From assembly GCA_947492955.1 (NCBI GenBank), contig CANLOV010000003.1:1-64000 (forward strand): a stretch of DNA of 64,000 nt, written 5' to 3'. Both the position numbers and the translations under genes were made by a program. Of the stretch, positions 43,743 to 52,628 are shown in pieces. This DNA is from an uncultured Cellulophaga sp. Its GTDB lineage: Bacteria; Bacteroidota; Bacteroidia; Flavobacteriales; Flavobacteriaceae. The notes beneath the pieces were generated by a model. That model was not told where the DNA came from, ran no database searches, and saw only the letters and a program-made list of their open reading frames with translations. The first letter of the stretch is position 1. Every line of letters starts with the position of its first letter.

Positions 43743-46253
43743 ATGAAAAAAATACTCCTGATTGTCTTTTTAATTACATCGCTAAACACATACGCTCAAA
43801 GACCTTTAGGAAATAAACCTGAACCTATTAAGATATCAGGAATAGTTATAGATAAAGAAACAAATAAAGCTTTAGAATATGCCACTTTAATACTACAACG
43901 AGTACGAAACCCAGATAAAATCACAGGAGGCTTAACAGACCAAAATGGGAAATTTGAAATTGAAATTTTCCCTGGCAAATACAATATAAAAGTAGAATAC
44001 CTATCCTACAATACTTATGAGTTAAAAGAACAACTTTTAAGAACGTCTACAAATTTAGGCACTATAAAATTAGGTGTTAATGTAGAACAATTAAACGCTA
44101 TAGAAGTAGTAGGAGAACGCACAACTGTTGAACTACGATTAGATAAAAAAGTATATAATGTTGGCCAAGACCTTACTGTAAAAGGAGGCTCCGTTACAGA
44201 TGTTTTAGATAATGTCCCTTCTGTTACCGTAGACGTAGAAGGTAACATAAGTTTACGTGGTAACGAAAGTGTACGTATTCTTATTAACGGTAAACCATCT
44301 GCTTTATCTGGTTTTACCAACGATGCACTACAACAATTACCCGCAGATGCCATAGAAAAAGTAGAAGTTATTACAAACCCTTCTGCAAGATATGATGCGG
44401 AAGGAACAGCCGGAATTTTAAATATTATTTTAAAACAGAATAAAACAGTAGGCGTAAATGGTTCTGTAAACATTTTTGGTGGACATCCAGAATTATATGG
44501 AGCTGGTATAAACTTAAACCTTAGAAGAGACCATTTTAATATTTTTACCAATACCTCTTACAGATATAGCAATACTCCAGGTAATGCATTATTTAAACAA
44601 GAAAACTTTAATCAAAATGGTATTACGGATAGTTTCCAAGATGAAATAAGGGAGTACCAAAGAGAAAATAAAGGCTTTAATACAAATATAGGATTCGAGC
44701 TATTTTTAAGCAAAACAAGCACACTTACAAACAGTATAGTATACAGAAAATCTAATGGAGATGATAAAGTAGATATCGACTTTTTTAATTTTGATGCCTC
44801 TAAAACACCTACCATACAAAGAAATAGACTTACTAACGAATCTGATGAAGATGAAACCATTCAGTATTCGTTAAATTATAAGAAAAAGTTTAATGAAGAT
44901 GGACACGAACTTAGCCTAGATTACCAATATTCTAGAAGTTCAGAGGACGAAAATGCTACTATAAATGAAATTATTTTAAATAATAATGAAATTGCTGCTA
45001 CCGAACAAACACTTACAAACGACACTCAAAAAAGACAGCTTTTACAAGTAGATTATATACTCCCATTTGGAAAAGACAACAAATCTCAATTAGAACTTGG
45101 GTATCGAGGTAATTTCAATAATTTTAATACTGATTTTGATTTTGGAATTCTAGAAAACAATATTTTCACTAGTGACCCCAATTTTAGCAACGAATTAAAC
45201 TATAAAGAGTATGTAAACGCAGCATACACACAGTTAGGCTCCAAATTTGGCAAGTTTAATGTATTGGGTGGTTTACGCATGGAAGCTTCTAATATTGGCA
45301 TAAAATTAATTAACACAAACGATAATAATACAAAAAACTATGTAGATTGGTTCCCTTCTTTATTTATAGGTTATGAGTTCTCAGATACAGAACAGTTAAC
45401 CATAAGTTATAGCAGAAGATTACGAAGACCACGCTCTAGATACATAAACCCATTTCCCTCTCGTTCTAGTAATACCAATTTATTTCAGGGAAACCCAGAC
45501 CTAAATCCTACCTATACTAATGCTTATGATTTAGGCTATTTAAAAAGATGGGATAAAATAACTTTTACTACTTCTGGCTACTATAACAAATCTACTGGTG
45601 TTTTTCAGTTTATCACACAAGAAAGAGGCGACTTTGTAGCCATAAACAATCCAACAAACCCCAACGAACCTATATTAGTTCCTGTACAAGTGTTAAGTCC
45701 TATAAATCTGGCAACAGAAAAGAGGTACGGAATGGAGTTTACCACTTCTTATAGTCCAAAAAGGAATTGGCGTTTGTCTTTAAACACTAATATTTTTAAA
45801 CAAGAATTAAGAGGTAGCCATTCTTATATTAACTTTTTAAACGAAGAAATAACCCAAAATTTTGATGCCGATAATTTTACCTGGTTTACAAGGTTTAGTG
45901 CTAAAATACCACTACCAAAAGACATTAGTTTCCAAACCAATTTATTTTATCGTGGACCAAGAGAAACCGCACAAGCAAAAAACAAAAGTATTTTAGTAAC
46001 TAATTTAGCTTTTAGCAAAGACCTTATAAAAGATAAGTTTACAGCCTCTTTAAATGTAAGCGACTTATTTAACACTAGAAAAAGACGAAGAGAAACTAAA
46101 ACACCCAACGTTTTTACTTATAGCGAATTTCAAAGAAGGGAAAGACAAATACGCATAGCCTTAAGGTATATATTTAACCAACAACAAAACGAAAAAAGCA
46201 AAAACAACCGAAGAAATAATGGTAACGGAGAAGATTTTGATTTTGAAGGTTAG
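43743..46253 (+). CDS. TonB-dependent-type outer-membrane beta-barrel protein
   Basis: The 836-residue precursor begins with a signal peptide (LLIVFLITSLNTYAQ), then a carboxypeptidase-regulatory-like domain (about 28-105), a plug domain (VTDVLDNVPSVTVDVEGNIS then LRGNESVRILINGKPS), and a C-terminal beta-barrel to the end. It matches the outer-membrane beta-barrel family related to TonB receptors in Bacteroidota; a TonB box is not obvious. The substrate is unknown. It follows the small secreted protein by 2 bases. The C-terminus is basic and Asn-rich (KSKNNRRNNGNGE). Confidence 0.9.
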   Translation: MKKILLIVFLITSLNTYAQRPLGNKPEPIKISGIVIDKETNKALEYATLILQRVRNPDKITGGLTDQNGKFEIEIFPGKYNIKVEYLSYNTYELKEQLLRTSTNLGTIKLGVNVEQLNAIEVVGERTTVELRLDKKVYNVGQDLTVKGGSVTDVLDNVPSVTVDVEGNISLRGNESVRILINGKPSALSGFTNDALQQLPADAIEKVEVITNPSARYDAEGTAGILNIILKQNKTVGVNGSVNIFGGHPELYGAGINLNLRRDHFNIFTNTSYRYSNTPGNALFKQENFNQNGITDSFQDEIREYQRENKGFNTNIGFELFLSKTSTLTNSIVYRKSNGDDKVDIDFFNFDASKTPTIQRNRLTNESDEDETIQYSLNYKKKFNEDGHELSLDYQYSRSSEDENATINEIILNNNEIAATEQTLTNDTQKRQLLQVDYILPFGKDNKSQLELGYRGNFNNFNTDFDFGILENNIFTSDPNFSNELNYKEYVNAAYTQLGSKFGKFNVLGGLRMEASNIGIKLINTNDNNTKNYVDWFPSLFIGYEFSDTEQLTISYSRRLRRPRSRYINPFPSRSSNTNLFQGNPDLNPTYTNAYDLGYLKRWDKITFTTSGYYNKSTGVFQFITQERGDFVAINNPTNPNEPILVPVQVLSPINLATEKRYGMEFTTSYSPKRNWRLSLNTNIFKQELRGSHSYINFLNEEITQNFDADNFTWFTRFSAKIPLPKDISFQTNLFYRGPRETAQAKNKSILVTNLAFSKDLIKDKFTASLNVSDLFNTRKRRRETKTPNVFTYSEFQRRERQIRIALRYIFNQQQNEKSKNNRRNNGNGEDFDFEG

Positions 46254-46605
46254 CCATGAACTTAGTTTCCTTATACTAAATAGATTCCCTATTTTACTCA
46301 AAAACAGCATAAAGTAATTAGTTATGAGCCCTATGTTCTAATACTAAAGACAATTTGTAACTAAATGTAAAAGTTTGTAACATAAAAATATTTAAAGCAG
46401 TTAATTCCCCCCATTGCAAACGATTGCTACCATTCAATTATTCTAACCAAGTTATAAATATTATTTTCAATATTTCTACATTAAAAAACTATAAAAACAA
46501 GCATTAACAGTATAATTAATAACTTAAATTTTTCCCAATTAAAATATAATTAACAACCTACAAAAAAACATTTATTGTTCTTTATAAAAAATTAAACTCG
46601 TACTC
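46254..46605. other. Intergenic stretch without recognised features, 352 bp
   Basis: The region between the barrel gene and the next gene is A+T rich. It holds only ORFs of a few codons. I see no terminator, RNA gene or repeat that I can support. Confidence 0.55.
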
Positions 46606-47427
46606 ATGAGAAATACAATATTTGTAACATTAGCAATTACACTAAACTTTTTTGGGTATACACAAAATATAAAAATGAACGGTTCTGTAATTAATTCTGA
46701 GACAAAAGAGCCTATAAAATTTGTAAATATTGGAATATTAAAGAAAAATAAAGGAACAATTTCTAATGAAAACGGCGAATTTAATTTAAATATTTCTAGA
46801 AAGTTCCTAAATGATAGTCTAACCATAAGTCATATAAACTATTATCCAATTAAAGTTCCAATTGAAAACCTTAAAAACAAACCTATTCTTCTCACGCCAA
46901 AAACAAATGAGCTTTCAGAAATTATCGTTTCTAATAAAAAAATTAAACATAGAAAAATAGGCGTTAAGTCTTTTAATCGTTTTTTATCTATGCGTGTTAT
47001 ATCAGAAACTAATGATATTATTGAAGTAGCTCAAAGAGTAAATATTAGCAATAAAGAAGTTAGAATAAAAGTTGTAAATTTTAATATTCGTAAATGGTCT
47101 AAAGTAGATGGTGTTTATGTTAGAATTAACTTTTATAAAAATGAGGATAATGCTCCCGGAGAAAAAATAATAATGAAAAATATTATTAAAGAAATCCCTA
47201 AAAAAACAGATTCTAATTGGATGCAAATTAATTTAGATGCTTATCATATTAATATTTCACAAAACTTTTTTGTTGGCATAGAGTTTATCCCAAATTTTAA
47301 AAACCCAACCATTCTTGACCTAGGTGCCATTTTAACAAAAGGAAAAGGCTATTCTAGAACTAATAGCTTAGGTATATGGAAAAAACTGAATGGAGGAGCT
47401 GCTATTAATGTAGAAGTTAAATATTAA
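46606..47427 (+). CDS. Carboxypeptidase-regulatory-like domain protein, unknown C-terminus
   Basis: The 273-residue precursor has a signal peptide (TLAITLNFFGYTQ) and a carboxypeptidase-regulatory-like beta-sandwich (about 24-100, INSETKEPIKFVNIGILKKN, then GTISNENGEFNL). About 160 residues of beta-rich sequence with no name I can give follow. Such domains usually head TonB receptors; here there is no barrel. The protein ends in NVEVKY. It has no close partner: the next genes are a short minus-strand ORF and fumC. A role as a secreted or periplasmic protein is likely; function is unknown. Confidence 0.65.
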   Translation: MRNTIFVTLAITLNFFGYTQNIKMNGSVINSETKEPIKFVNIGILKKNKGTISNENGEFNLNISRKFLNDSLTISHINYYPIKVPIENLKNKPILLTPKTNELSEIIVSNKKIKHRKIGVKSFNRFLSMRVISETNDIIEVAQRVNISNKEVRIKVVNFNIRKWSKVDGVYVRINFYKNEDNAPGEKIIMKNIIKEIPKKTDSNWMQINLDAYHINISQNFFVGIEFIPNFKNPTILDLGAILTKGKGYSRTNSLGIWKKLNGGAAINVEVKY

Positions 47428-47529
47428 AGACCTAATATATACACAATAACTGTTTTATAAATTAACTTCTACCCTATTTACTTTAAATAGAACATAAAAC
47501 AATATAAACCTAAAAGCTATAAAAACAAA

Positions 47530-47551
47530 AAAGCAGCCAATTGGCTGCTTT
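47530..47551 (-). terminator. Terminator for the small membrane-protein ORF
   Basis: A perfect 9-base stem (AAAGCAGCC at 47530-47538 with its complement at 47543-47551) around AATT. On the minus strand it is followed by a T-rich run, so it ends the transcript of the ORF at 47554-47730. On the plus strand the following bases are a poor T-run. Confidence 0.65.
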
Positions 47552-47553
47552 CT

Positions 47554-47730
47554 TTATGCGTTATTCTTAGCTGCTTTTTTCGCAGCTCGTTTTTCTTTTA
47601 TTATTTCTATAATATTACCAAATAACCAATAAGGAATTACAAAAGTTAATAAGAATATCATTAACCAAAAGCCAATGGTAAGTATTGTTAAGAATGATAA
47701 AAAACCTAAGTATTGGTCAAAGTCGAACAT
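47554..47730 (-). CDS. Small membrane protein, 58 residues
   Basis: This short frame reads MFDFDQYLGFLSFLTILTIG and continues through a hydrophobic helix pair (FWLMIFLLTFVIPYWLFGNI) to a basic, Ala/Lys-rich tail (KEKRAAKKAAKNNA). It is followed directly by a good terminator on its own strand, which supports a real gene. It resembles the small membrane proteins common near housekeeping genes in Flavobacteriaceae. The function is unknown. It is convergent with the gene ending at 47427 and divergent from fumC. Confidence 0.7.
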   Translation of the reverse strand: MFDFDQYLGFLSFLTILTIGFWLMIFLLTFVIPYWLFGNIIEIIKEKRAAKKAAKNNA

Positions 47731-47867
47731 GTGTAATAATTTTTAACATTGCAAAGATACTTTGAAAATGATAAATACTACAAACGAAATGTAAAAAAAT
47801 ACACAAAATATATTTTTCCCTTTATGTAAATAACCTATTTCCACATGGAAATAATTTACCAAACCCC

Positions 47868-47875
47868 TACCTTTG
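47868..47875 (+). promoter_or_regulatory. Putative -7 promoter box TACCTTTG for fumC
   Basis: TACCTTTG matches TAnnTTTG. It ends 20 bases before the ATG at 47896 and overlaps the extra codons of the longer frame, so it supports 47896 as the start. No -33 TTG at the normal spacing is seen. Confidence 0.5.
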
Positions 47876-47895
47876 TTACTATAAAATTGTTTAAA

Positions 47896-49293
47896 ATGAG
47901 CTTTAGAATAGAAAAAGATACCATGGGAGAGGTAAAAGTCCCATCAGATAAATATTGGGGAGCGCAAACAGAACGTTCTCGAAATAATTTTAAAATAGGA
48001 CCTGTAGCTTCTATGCCCTTAGATGTTGTATATGGTTTTGCATATTTAAAAAAAGCGGCTGCCTATACCAATCATGAGTTAGGAGTTTTAGCTATAGAAA
48101 AAAGAGATTTAATTGCTACTGCATGCGATGAAATTTTAGCGGGTAAACACGATGACCAATTTCCTTTAGTAATATGGCAAACTGGTTCTGGTACGCAGAG
48201 TAACATGAATGTAAATGAAGTTATTGCTAACCGTGCCCAAGAATTAGCAGGAGGTAAAATTGGTGAAGGAGAAAAAGCTATACAACCTAATGATGATGTA
48301 AATAAATCACAATCTTCTAACGATACCTTCCCTACTGGAATGCATATTGCTGCCTATAAAAAAATTATAGAAGTAACTATACCGGGAGTAACACAGCTTA
48401 GAAATACATTTGATAAAAAAGCTAAAGAATTTGCAAATGTTGTAAAAATTGGACGTACCCATTTAATGGATGCTACTCCATTAACACTAGGTCAGGAATT
48501 TTCTGGTTATGTTTCTCAATTAGACCATGGATTAAAAGCTTTAAAAAACACGCTTGAACATTTAAGTGAACTAGCTTTGGGAGGAACTGCCGTTGGTACT
48601 GGGCTTAATACCCCTAAAGGTTATGATGTTTTAGTTGCAAAATATATAGCCGATTTCTCTGGCTTACCATTTGTAACAGCAGAAAATAAATTTGAAGCAT
48701 TAGCAGCACACGATGCTATTGTAGAAAGCCATGGAGCATTAAAACAAATAGCGGTTTCCTTAAATAAAATTGCTAATGATATTAGAATGATGGCTTCTGG
48801 CCCACGTTCAGGAATTGGAGAAATTATTATCCCAGCTAACGAACCAGGAAGTTCTATAATGCCAGGAAAAGTAAACCCTACACAGTGTGAAGCTATTACT
48901 ATGGTTTGCGCGCAAGTAATGGGTAACGATGTTGCTATAAGTGTTGGTGGTACGCAAGGACATTATGAGCTTAATGTATTTAAACCAATGATGGCTGCTA
49001 ACATTTTACAATCTGCACAACTTATAGGTGATGCTTGTATTAGTTTTGATGTTAATTGTGTTGCGGGTATAGAACCTAACCACGCTGTTATTAAAGAATT
49101 ATTAAATAATTCTTTAATGTTAGTTACTGCATTAAACACTAAAATTGGATATTACAAAGCTGCTGAAATAGCAAATACAGCACATAAAAATGGTACTACT
49201 TTAAAAGAAGAAGCTATTAATTTAGGCTATGTAACTGCTGAAGAGTATGATGACTGGGTAAAACCAGAAGATATGGTAGGCTCTTTAAAATAA
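47896..49293 (+). CDS. fumC: Class II fumarate hydratase
   Basis: The 465-residue enzyme interconverts fumarate and malate in the TCA cycle without an iron-sulfur cluster. Signature segments are [45 protein letters not shown] and the superfamily motif [16 protein letters not shown]. The 17 residues from an upstream frame start at 47845 overlap a promoter box, so I start at 47896. A bidirectional terminator lies behind the gene. Neighbours are unrelated. Confidence 0.97.
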   Translation: MSFRIEKDTMGEVKVPSDKYWGAQTERSRNNFKIGPVASMPLDVVYGFAYLKKAAAYTNHELGVLAIEKRDLIATACDEILAGKHDDQFPLVIWQTGSGTQSNMNVNEVIANRAQELAGGKIGEGEKAIQPNDDVNKSQSSNDTFPTGMHIAAYKKIIEVTIPGVTQLRNTFDKKAKEFANVVKIGRTHLMDATPLTLGQEFSGYVSQLDHGLKALKNTLEHLSELALGGTAVGTGLNTPKGYDVLVAKYIADFSGLPFVTAENKFEALAAHDAIVESHGALKQIAVSLNKIANDIRMMASGPRSGIGEIIIPANEPGSSIMPGKVNPTQCEAITMVCAQVMGNDVAISVGGTQGHYELNVFKPMMAANILQSAQLIGDACISFDVNCVAGIEPNHAVIKELLNNSLMLVTALNTKIGYYKAAEIANTAHKNGTTLKEEAINLGYVTAEEYDDWVKPEDMVGSLK

Positions 49294-49320
49294 AGAATAG
49301 TCTAATATAAGGTACAAAAA

Positions 49321-49350
49321 AAGGGAATCAATACTGATTCCCTTTTTTAA
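49321..49350. terminator. Bidirectional terminator between fumC and the coiled-coil gene
   Basis: A perfect 10-base stem (AAGGGAATCA at 49321-49330 with its complement at 49335-49344) and a 4-base loop has T- and A-runs on both sides. It ends fumC on the plus strand and the convergent gene on the minus strand. Confidence 0.82.
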
Positions 49351-49370
49351 TTTTATATTAATGGATAGTG

Positions 49371-50258
49371 TTACTTTAAAGTGAATTTAGATGTTCCTAA
49401 CAACTTTAATTTATCATCATATACATTTACCATATAGTTTCCTTTTTGGAAATCTCCTGTTGGCTTTCCTATATAATCGCAAACATCTAATAATTTATTT
49501 TCATAATAAAAGTTTGTTTCTTTACTATACACAATAGAAGCTCCAGAATCATTAGACTTAGAATAGCTTTCTCCTAAAACATTTCCTTGTGGGTCTAAAA
49601 CCTCTATAAAAAATTGTCTATCGCCAGCCTCTGCTATTACATTATCAGCAACAGAAAAACATATTTTAAATTTATCTGTTCTTGTTGCTCTCGATGTAGA
49701 AACTAATTTACCACTATTACGCTCTTTTACCGCATCTACAGAAAATTTAGACAAACTTAATGCAGAACCTTTTTCTAAAACAGATGCTAATTGTGTATTC
49801 TGCACTACTAATGAATCATTAAAAACAGTTTGCTTTTCTAACTCTACATACGTACTATCTCTTTGCATTGCAATAAGCGCATTAGATTGTGTTAAAGAAT
49901 CTACTTTTTTAAGTAATAATTCTCTTTCTCTTTTTAGCACACTAACTTGTCTTCTATATTTAGATAAGGTAGAAATATCTGCTTTCATAGATTTTACAGA
50001 ATCTATATATTTTGCAATATTATCTCTTGCAGATACTAACTCTTCATTTGTTGCATTACTTTCTAAAATAGCTTTATCATACTCAGACTTTAAGCTATTT
50101 AAATCTTCAACAACTAAATTTTTCTCATTTGTTAAATCTGCTGTTGTTTTTTGCTTATCCTGATAAAGACTTACTGTGTATATAATTGTCCCTAATAATA
50201 CCACACCTAATAAGCCCGCTATTACTTTTAAACTGTTATTACTTTTTGTTTCAGCCAT
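49371..50258 (-). CDS. Membrane-anchored coiled-coil protein with C-terminal beta domain
   Basis: The 295-residue protein has one N-terminal membrane helix (VIAGLLGVVLLGTIIYTV), a long coiled-coil (about 40-165, rich in E/K/L with heptad spacing), and a beta-rich C-terminal domain (about 195-295: FKICFSVADNVIAEAGDRQF, then GNYMVNVYDDKLKLLG). Relatives are common in Flavobacteriaceae, and some are labelled as ParA-like, but no Walker motif is present, so that label is not supported. The coiled coil and periplasmic-type domain suggest an envelope structural role. Function is unknown. Confidence 0.7.
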   Translation of the reverse strand: MAETKSNNSLKVIAGLLGVVLLGTIIYTVSLYQDKQKTTADLTNEKNLVVEDLNSLKSEYDKAILESNATNEELVSARDNIAKYIDSVKSMKADISTLSKYRRQVSVLKRERELLLKKVDSLTQSNALIAMQRDSTYVELEKQTVFNDSLVVQNTQLASVLEKGSALSLSKFSVDAVKERNSGKLVSTSRATRTDKFKICFSVADNVIAEAGDRQFFIEVLDPQGNVLGESYSKSNDSGASIVYSKETNFYYENKLLDVCDYIGKPTGDFQKGNYMVNVYDDKLKLLGTSKFTLK

Positions 50259-50454
50259 AATGTAAATTGATTAACCTTTGTTGTTTTTCTAACTTAATAA
50301 TTTGTTTGTGTTTGTTAATATACGTGATTTTATTCTTTTTAGATTTCTTTTATTATAAAAAGCTACCAATATAAACCTTAATTAAAAAAGATTCTATAAC
50401 TATAGTAATCATTAATAATATGGTATCATCTCGTACAATTCAAATATAACTAAA

Positions 50455-50496
50455 ATGAAAAAGTTATTATTTATATATTTAATATTACTTCTTTAA
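50455..50496 (+). other. 13-codon ORF followed by a hairpin, doubtful
   Basis: The frame reads MKKLLFIYLILLL and stops; it looks like the start of a signal peptide. It lies just ahead of the strong hairpin at 50512-50540, which could end a plus-strand transcript. It could be a short leader, the remnant of a lipoprotein gene, or chance. Confidence 0.25.
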
Positions 50497-50511
50497 TTGC
50501 TTAAAAAAACC

Positions 50512-50540
50512 AAAAAGCAACACTTAAAGTGTTGCTTTTT
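50512..50540. terminator. Strong terminator downstream of ettA
   Basis: Perfect 14-base arms (AAAAAGCAACACTT at 50512-50525 with its complement at 50527-50540) around one base, with A-rich and T-rich flanks. It lies 28 bases after the ettA stop and can act in both directions. Confidence 0.82.
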
Positions 50541-50567
50541 ATTACTCTTAAAATACAAAAATTAAAA

Positions 50568-52259
50568 CTATCTAATTAATTTCTTGTATTTAATACGTTT
50601 AGGCATTAAATCGCCCCCTAAGCGTTTCTTTTTATTTTCTTCATAATCAGAAAAAGACCCCTCAAAGAAATATACTTGTGAGTCTCCTTCGAAAGCCAAT
50701 ATATGTGTACATATACGATCTAAGAACCAACGGTCGTGAGAAATAACTACTGCACAACCAGCAAAATTTTCTAAACCTTCTTCCAAAGCTCTTAAGGTAT
50801 TTACATCTAAATCGTTCGTAGGCTCATCTAAAAGCAATACATTGCCTTCTTCTTTTAATGTCATAGCAAGGTGTAAACGGTTACGCTCACCACCAGAAAG
50901 CATGCTTACTTTCTTATTTTGTTCGCTTCCAGAGAAATTAAACCTACTTAAATAAGCTCTAGAATTTACTTGTTTACCACCCATCATTACCAATTCTTGC
51001 TCATCGCTAAAGTTTTGCCAGATTGTTTTTTCTGGGTCTATGTTAGAATGACTCTGGTCTACATAAGCTATTTTGGCAGTCTCCCCTACGGTAAACTCTC
51101 CTTTATCTGCTTTTTCTTCTCCCATTACCATTCTAAAAATAGTAGTTTTACCAGCTCCGTTAGGACCAATAACACCAACAATTCCTGCTTGTGGTAATTT
51201 AAAATTTAAATCTTCGTAAAGTAATTTATCTCCGTATGCTTTGCTTACTCCCGTTGCTTCTAACACATTAGTTCCTAATCTAGGACCATTAGGGATGTAT
51301 ATTTCTAAATTTTCGTCAAGTTGTTTTTGATCTTGACTCATTAATTTATCGTAATTCTTTAAACGCGCCTTTTGCTTCGTTTGCCTTCCTTTTGCTCCTT
51401 GTCTTACCCATTCTAACTCTCGTTCTAATGTTTTTTGGCGCTTAGAAGCAGTTTTGCTTTCCTGTGCCATACGTTTAGATTTTTGATCTAGCCAAGAAGA
51501 ATAGTTTCCTTTCCATGGAATACCTTCTCCTCTATCCAATTCTAAAATCCATCCTGCTACATTATCTAAAAAGTATCTATCGTGCGTCACAGCTATAACT
51601 GTTCCTTTGTATTGTGCTAAATGATGCTCTAACCAATGTACAGATTCTGCATCTAAGTGGTTGGTAGGCTCATCTAACAATAATATTTCTGGTTCTTGCA
51701 ATAACAATCTACATAAAGCTACACGCCTACGCTCACCACCAGATAATACTCCTATTTTTTTATCTGCATCTGGCGTACGTAAAGCATCCATTGCAATTTC
51801 TAATTTGGTATCTAACTCCCATGCATTAGAGGCATCTATCTTATCTTGTAATTCTGCTTGCTTATCCATTAGCTTTTGCATTTTATCTGCATCGCTATAG
51901 ACTTCTTCCAAGCCAAACATATCGTTTATCTTATTATACTCATCTAAAACAGCAACGGTTTCTGCAACCCCTTCTTTTACAATTTCTAATACCGTTTTAT
52001 CCTCGTCTAATTTAGGTTCTTGCTCTAAATACCCAACTTTATAGCCTGGAGAAAAAACAACATCTCCTTGAAAATTTTTATCTACTCCAGCAATGATTTT
52101 TAATAAGGTAGATTTACCAGAACCGTTAAGTCCTAGGATACCTATTTTAGCTCCATAAAAAAAACTTAAGTGTATATTTTTTAATACTGGCGTATTAGCT
52201 GTCTTAAAGGTTTTTGTAACCCCAGACATAGAAAAAATTACTTTCTTATCGTCAGACAT
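50568..52259 (-). CDS. ettA: Energy-dependent translational throttle protein EttA (ABC-F)
   Basis: The 563-residue protein is an ABC-F ATPase that binds the ribosomal E site and gates translation by energy level. It has two ATPase domains with Walker A motifs GLNGSGKST and GPNGAGKTT, signature motifs LSGGERRRVAL and LSGGERNRLHL, and the DEPTNHLD / DEPTNDLD Walker B motifs. The inter-domain P-site linker (about 240-310) is present. Length fits EttA. It is alone in its transcription unit, with a strong terminator behind it. Confidence 0.95.
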   Translation of the reverse strand: MSDDKKVIFSMSGVTKTFKTANTPVLKNIHLSFFYGAKIGILGLNGSGKSTLLKIIAGVDKNFQGDVVFSPGYKVGYLEQEPKLDEDKTVLEIVKEGVAETVAVLDEYNKINDMFGLEEVYSDADKMQKLMDKQAELQDKIDASNAWELDTKLEIAMDALRTPDADKKIGVLSGGERRRVALCRLLLQEPEILLLDEPTNHLDAESVHWLEHHLAQYKGTVIAVTHDRYFLDNVAGWILELDRGEGIPWKGNYSSWLDQKSKRMAQESKTASKRQKTLERELEWVRQGAKGRQTKQKARLKNYDKLMSQDQKQLDENLEIYIPNGPRLGTNVLEATGVSKAYGDKLLYEDLNFKLPQAGIVGVIGPNGAGKTTIFRMVMGEEKADKGEFTVGETAKIAYVDQSHSNIDPEKTIWQNFSDEQELVMMGGKQVNSRAYLSRFNFSGSEQNKKVSMLSGGERNRLHLAMTLKEEGNVLLLDEPTNDLDVNTLRALEEGLENFAGCAVVISHDRWFLDRICTHILAFEGDSQVYFFEGSFSDYEENKKKRLGGDLMPKRIKYKKLIR

Positions 52260-52384
52260 GTTCTATTTATTGAATTATTTTGATTATTTATATTTAAAAT
52301 TTAGAATCTCAACCCTATGTATTGATTTAGGTAAAAACAATGTTGATTTTTATACTCTAGGTAGAATTATTAGAGTATTTTAAT

Positions 52385-52567
52385 TTACACTCTTCCTTTT
52401 AGTGCATTAAACACCCATGCAATAGCAAAAAAACCAACACCTACAGCGCCAAAGCCCCAACCTGCTACATCTTCATATCTAAAAGCACCTAAGCCTATTA
52501 ATAAAAACCCTACTGCAATCATTATAAATGTTGCCCATGCTAGCACGGTATTCTTATTCATTCCCAT
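52385..52567 (-). CDS. CAL67264-type small membrane protein
   Basis: The 60-residue protein has two hydrophobic helices (about 7-27 and 33-55) with the pattern TVLAWATFIMIAVGFLLIG and AGWGFGAVGVGFFAIAWVFN. It matches a small membrane-protein family found across Flavobacteriaceae. Function is unknown. It stands between ettA and an oxidoreductase gene on the same strand, with short gaps. No catalytic residues are present. Confidence 0.85.
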   Translation of the reverse strand: MGMNKNTVLAWATFIMIAVGFLLIGLGAFRYEDVAGWGFGAVGVGFFAIAWVFNALKGRV

Positions 52568-52628
52568 ATTATTTCAGTTTGTTTGGACCTCAAATATCGT
52601 GATTTTTACAAGAATTTAATCTGAAATT

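Larger units (their letters stand above)
50259..50567. other. Intergenic stretch with a tiny ORF and a terminator, 309 bp
   Basis: The gap between the coiled-coil gene and ettA holds a 13-codon plus-strand ORF (MKKLLFIYLILLL) at about 50455-50496 and a strong hairpin at 50512-50540. The rest is A+T rich without a recognised gene. Confidence 0.5.

Noticed and set aside
46254-46605. Hidden gene or RNA in the 352-base gap
   Set aside because: Only frames of a few codons and no convincing hairpin are visible.
49371-50258. ParA-like partition protein label
   Set aside because: The protein is a membrane-anchored coiled coil with no P-loop.
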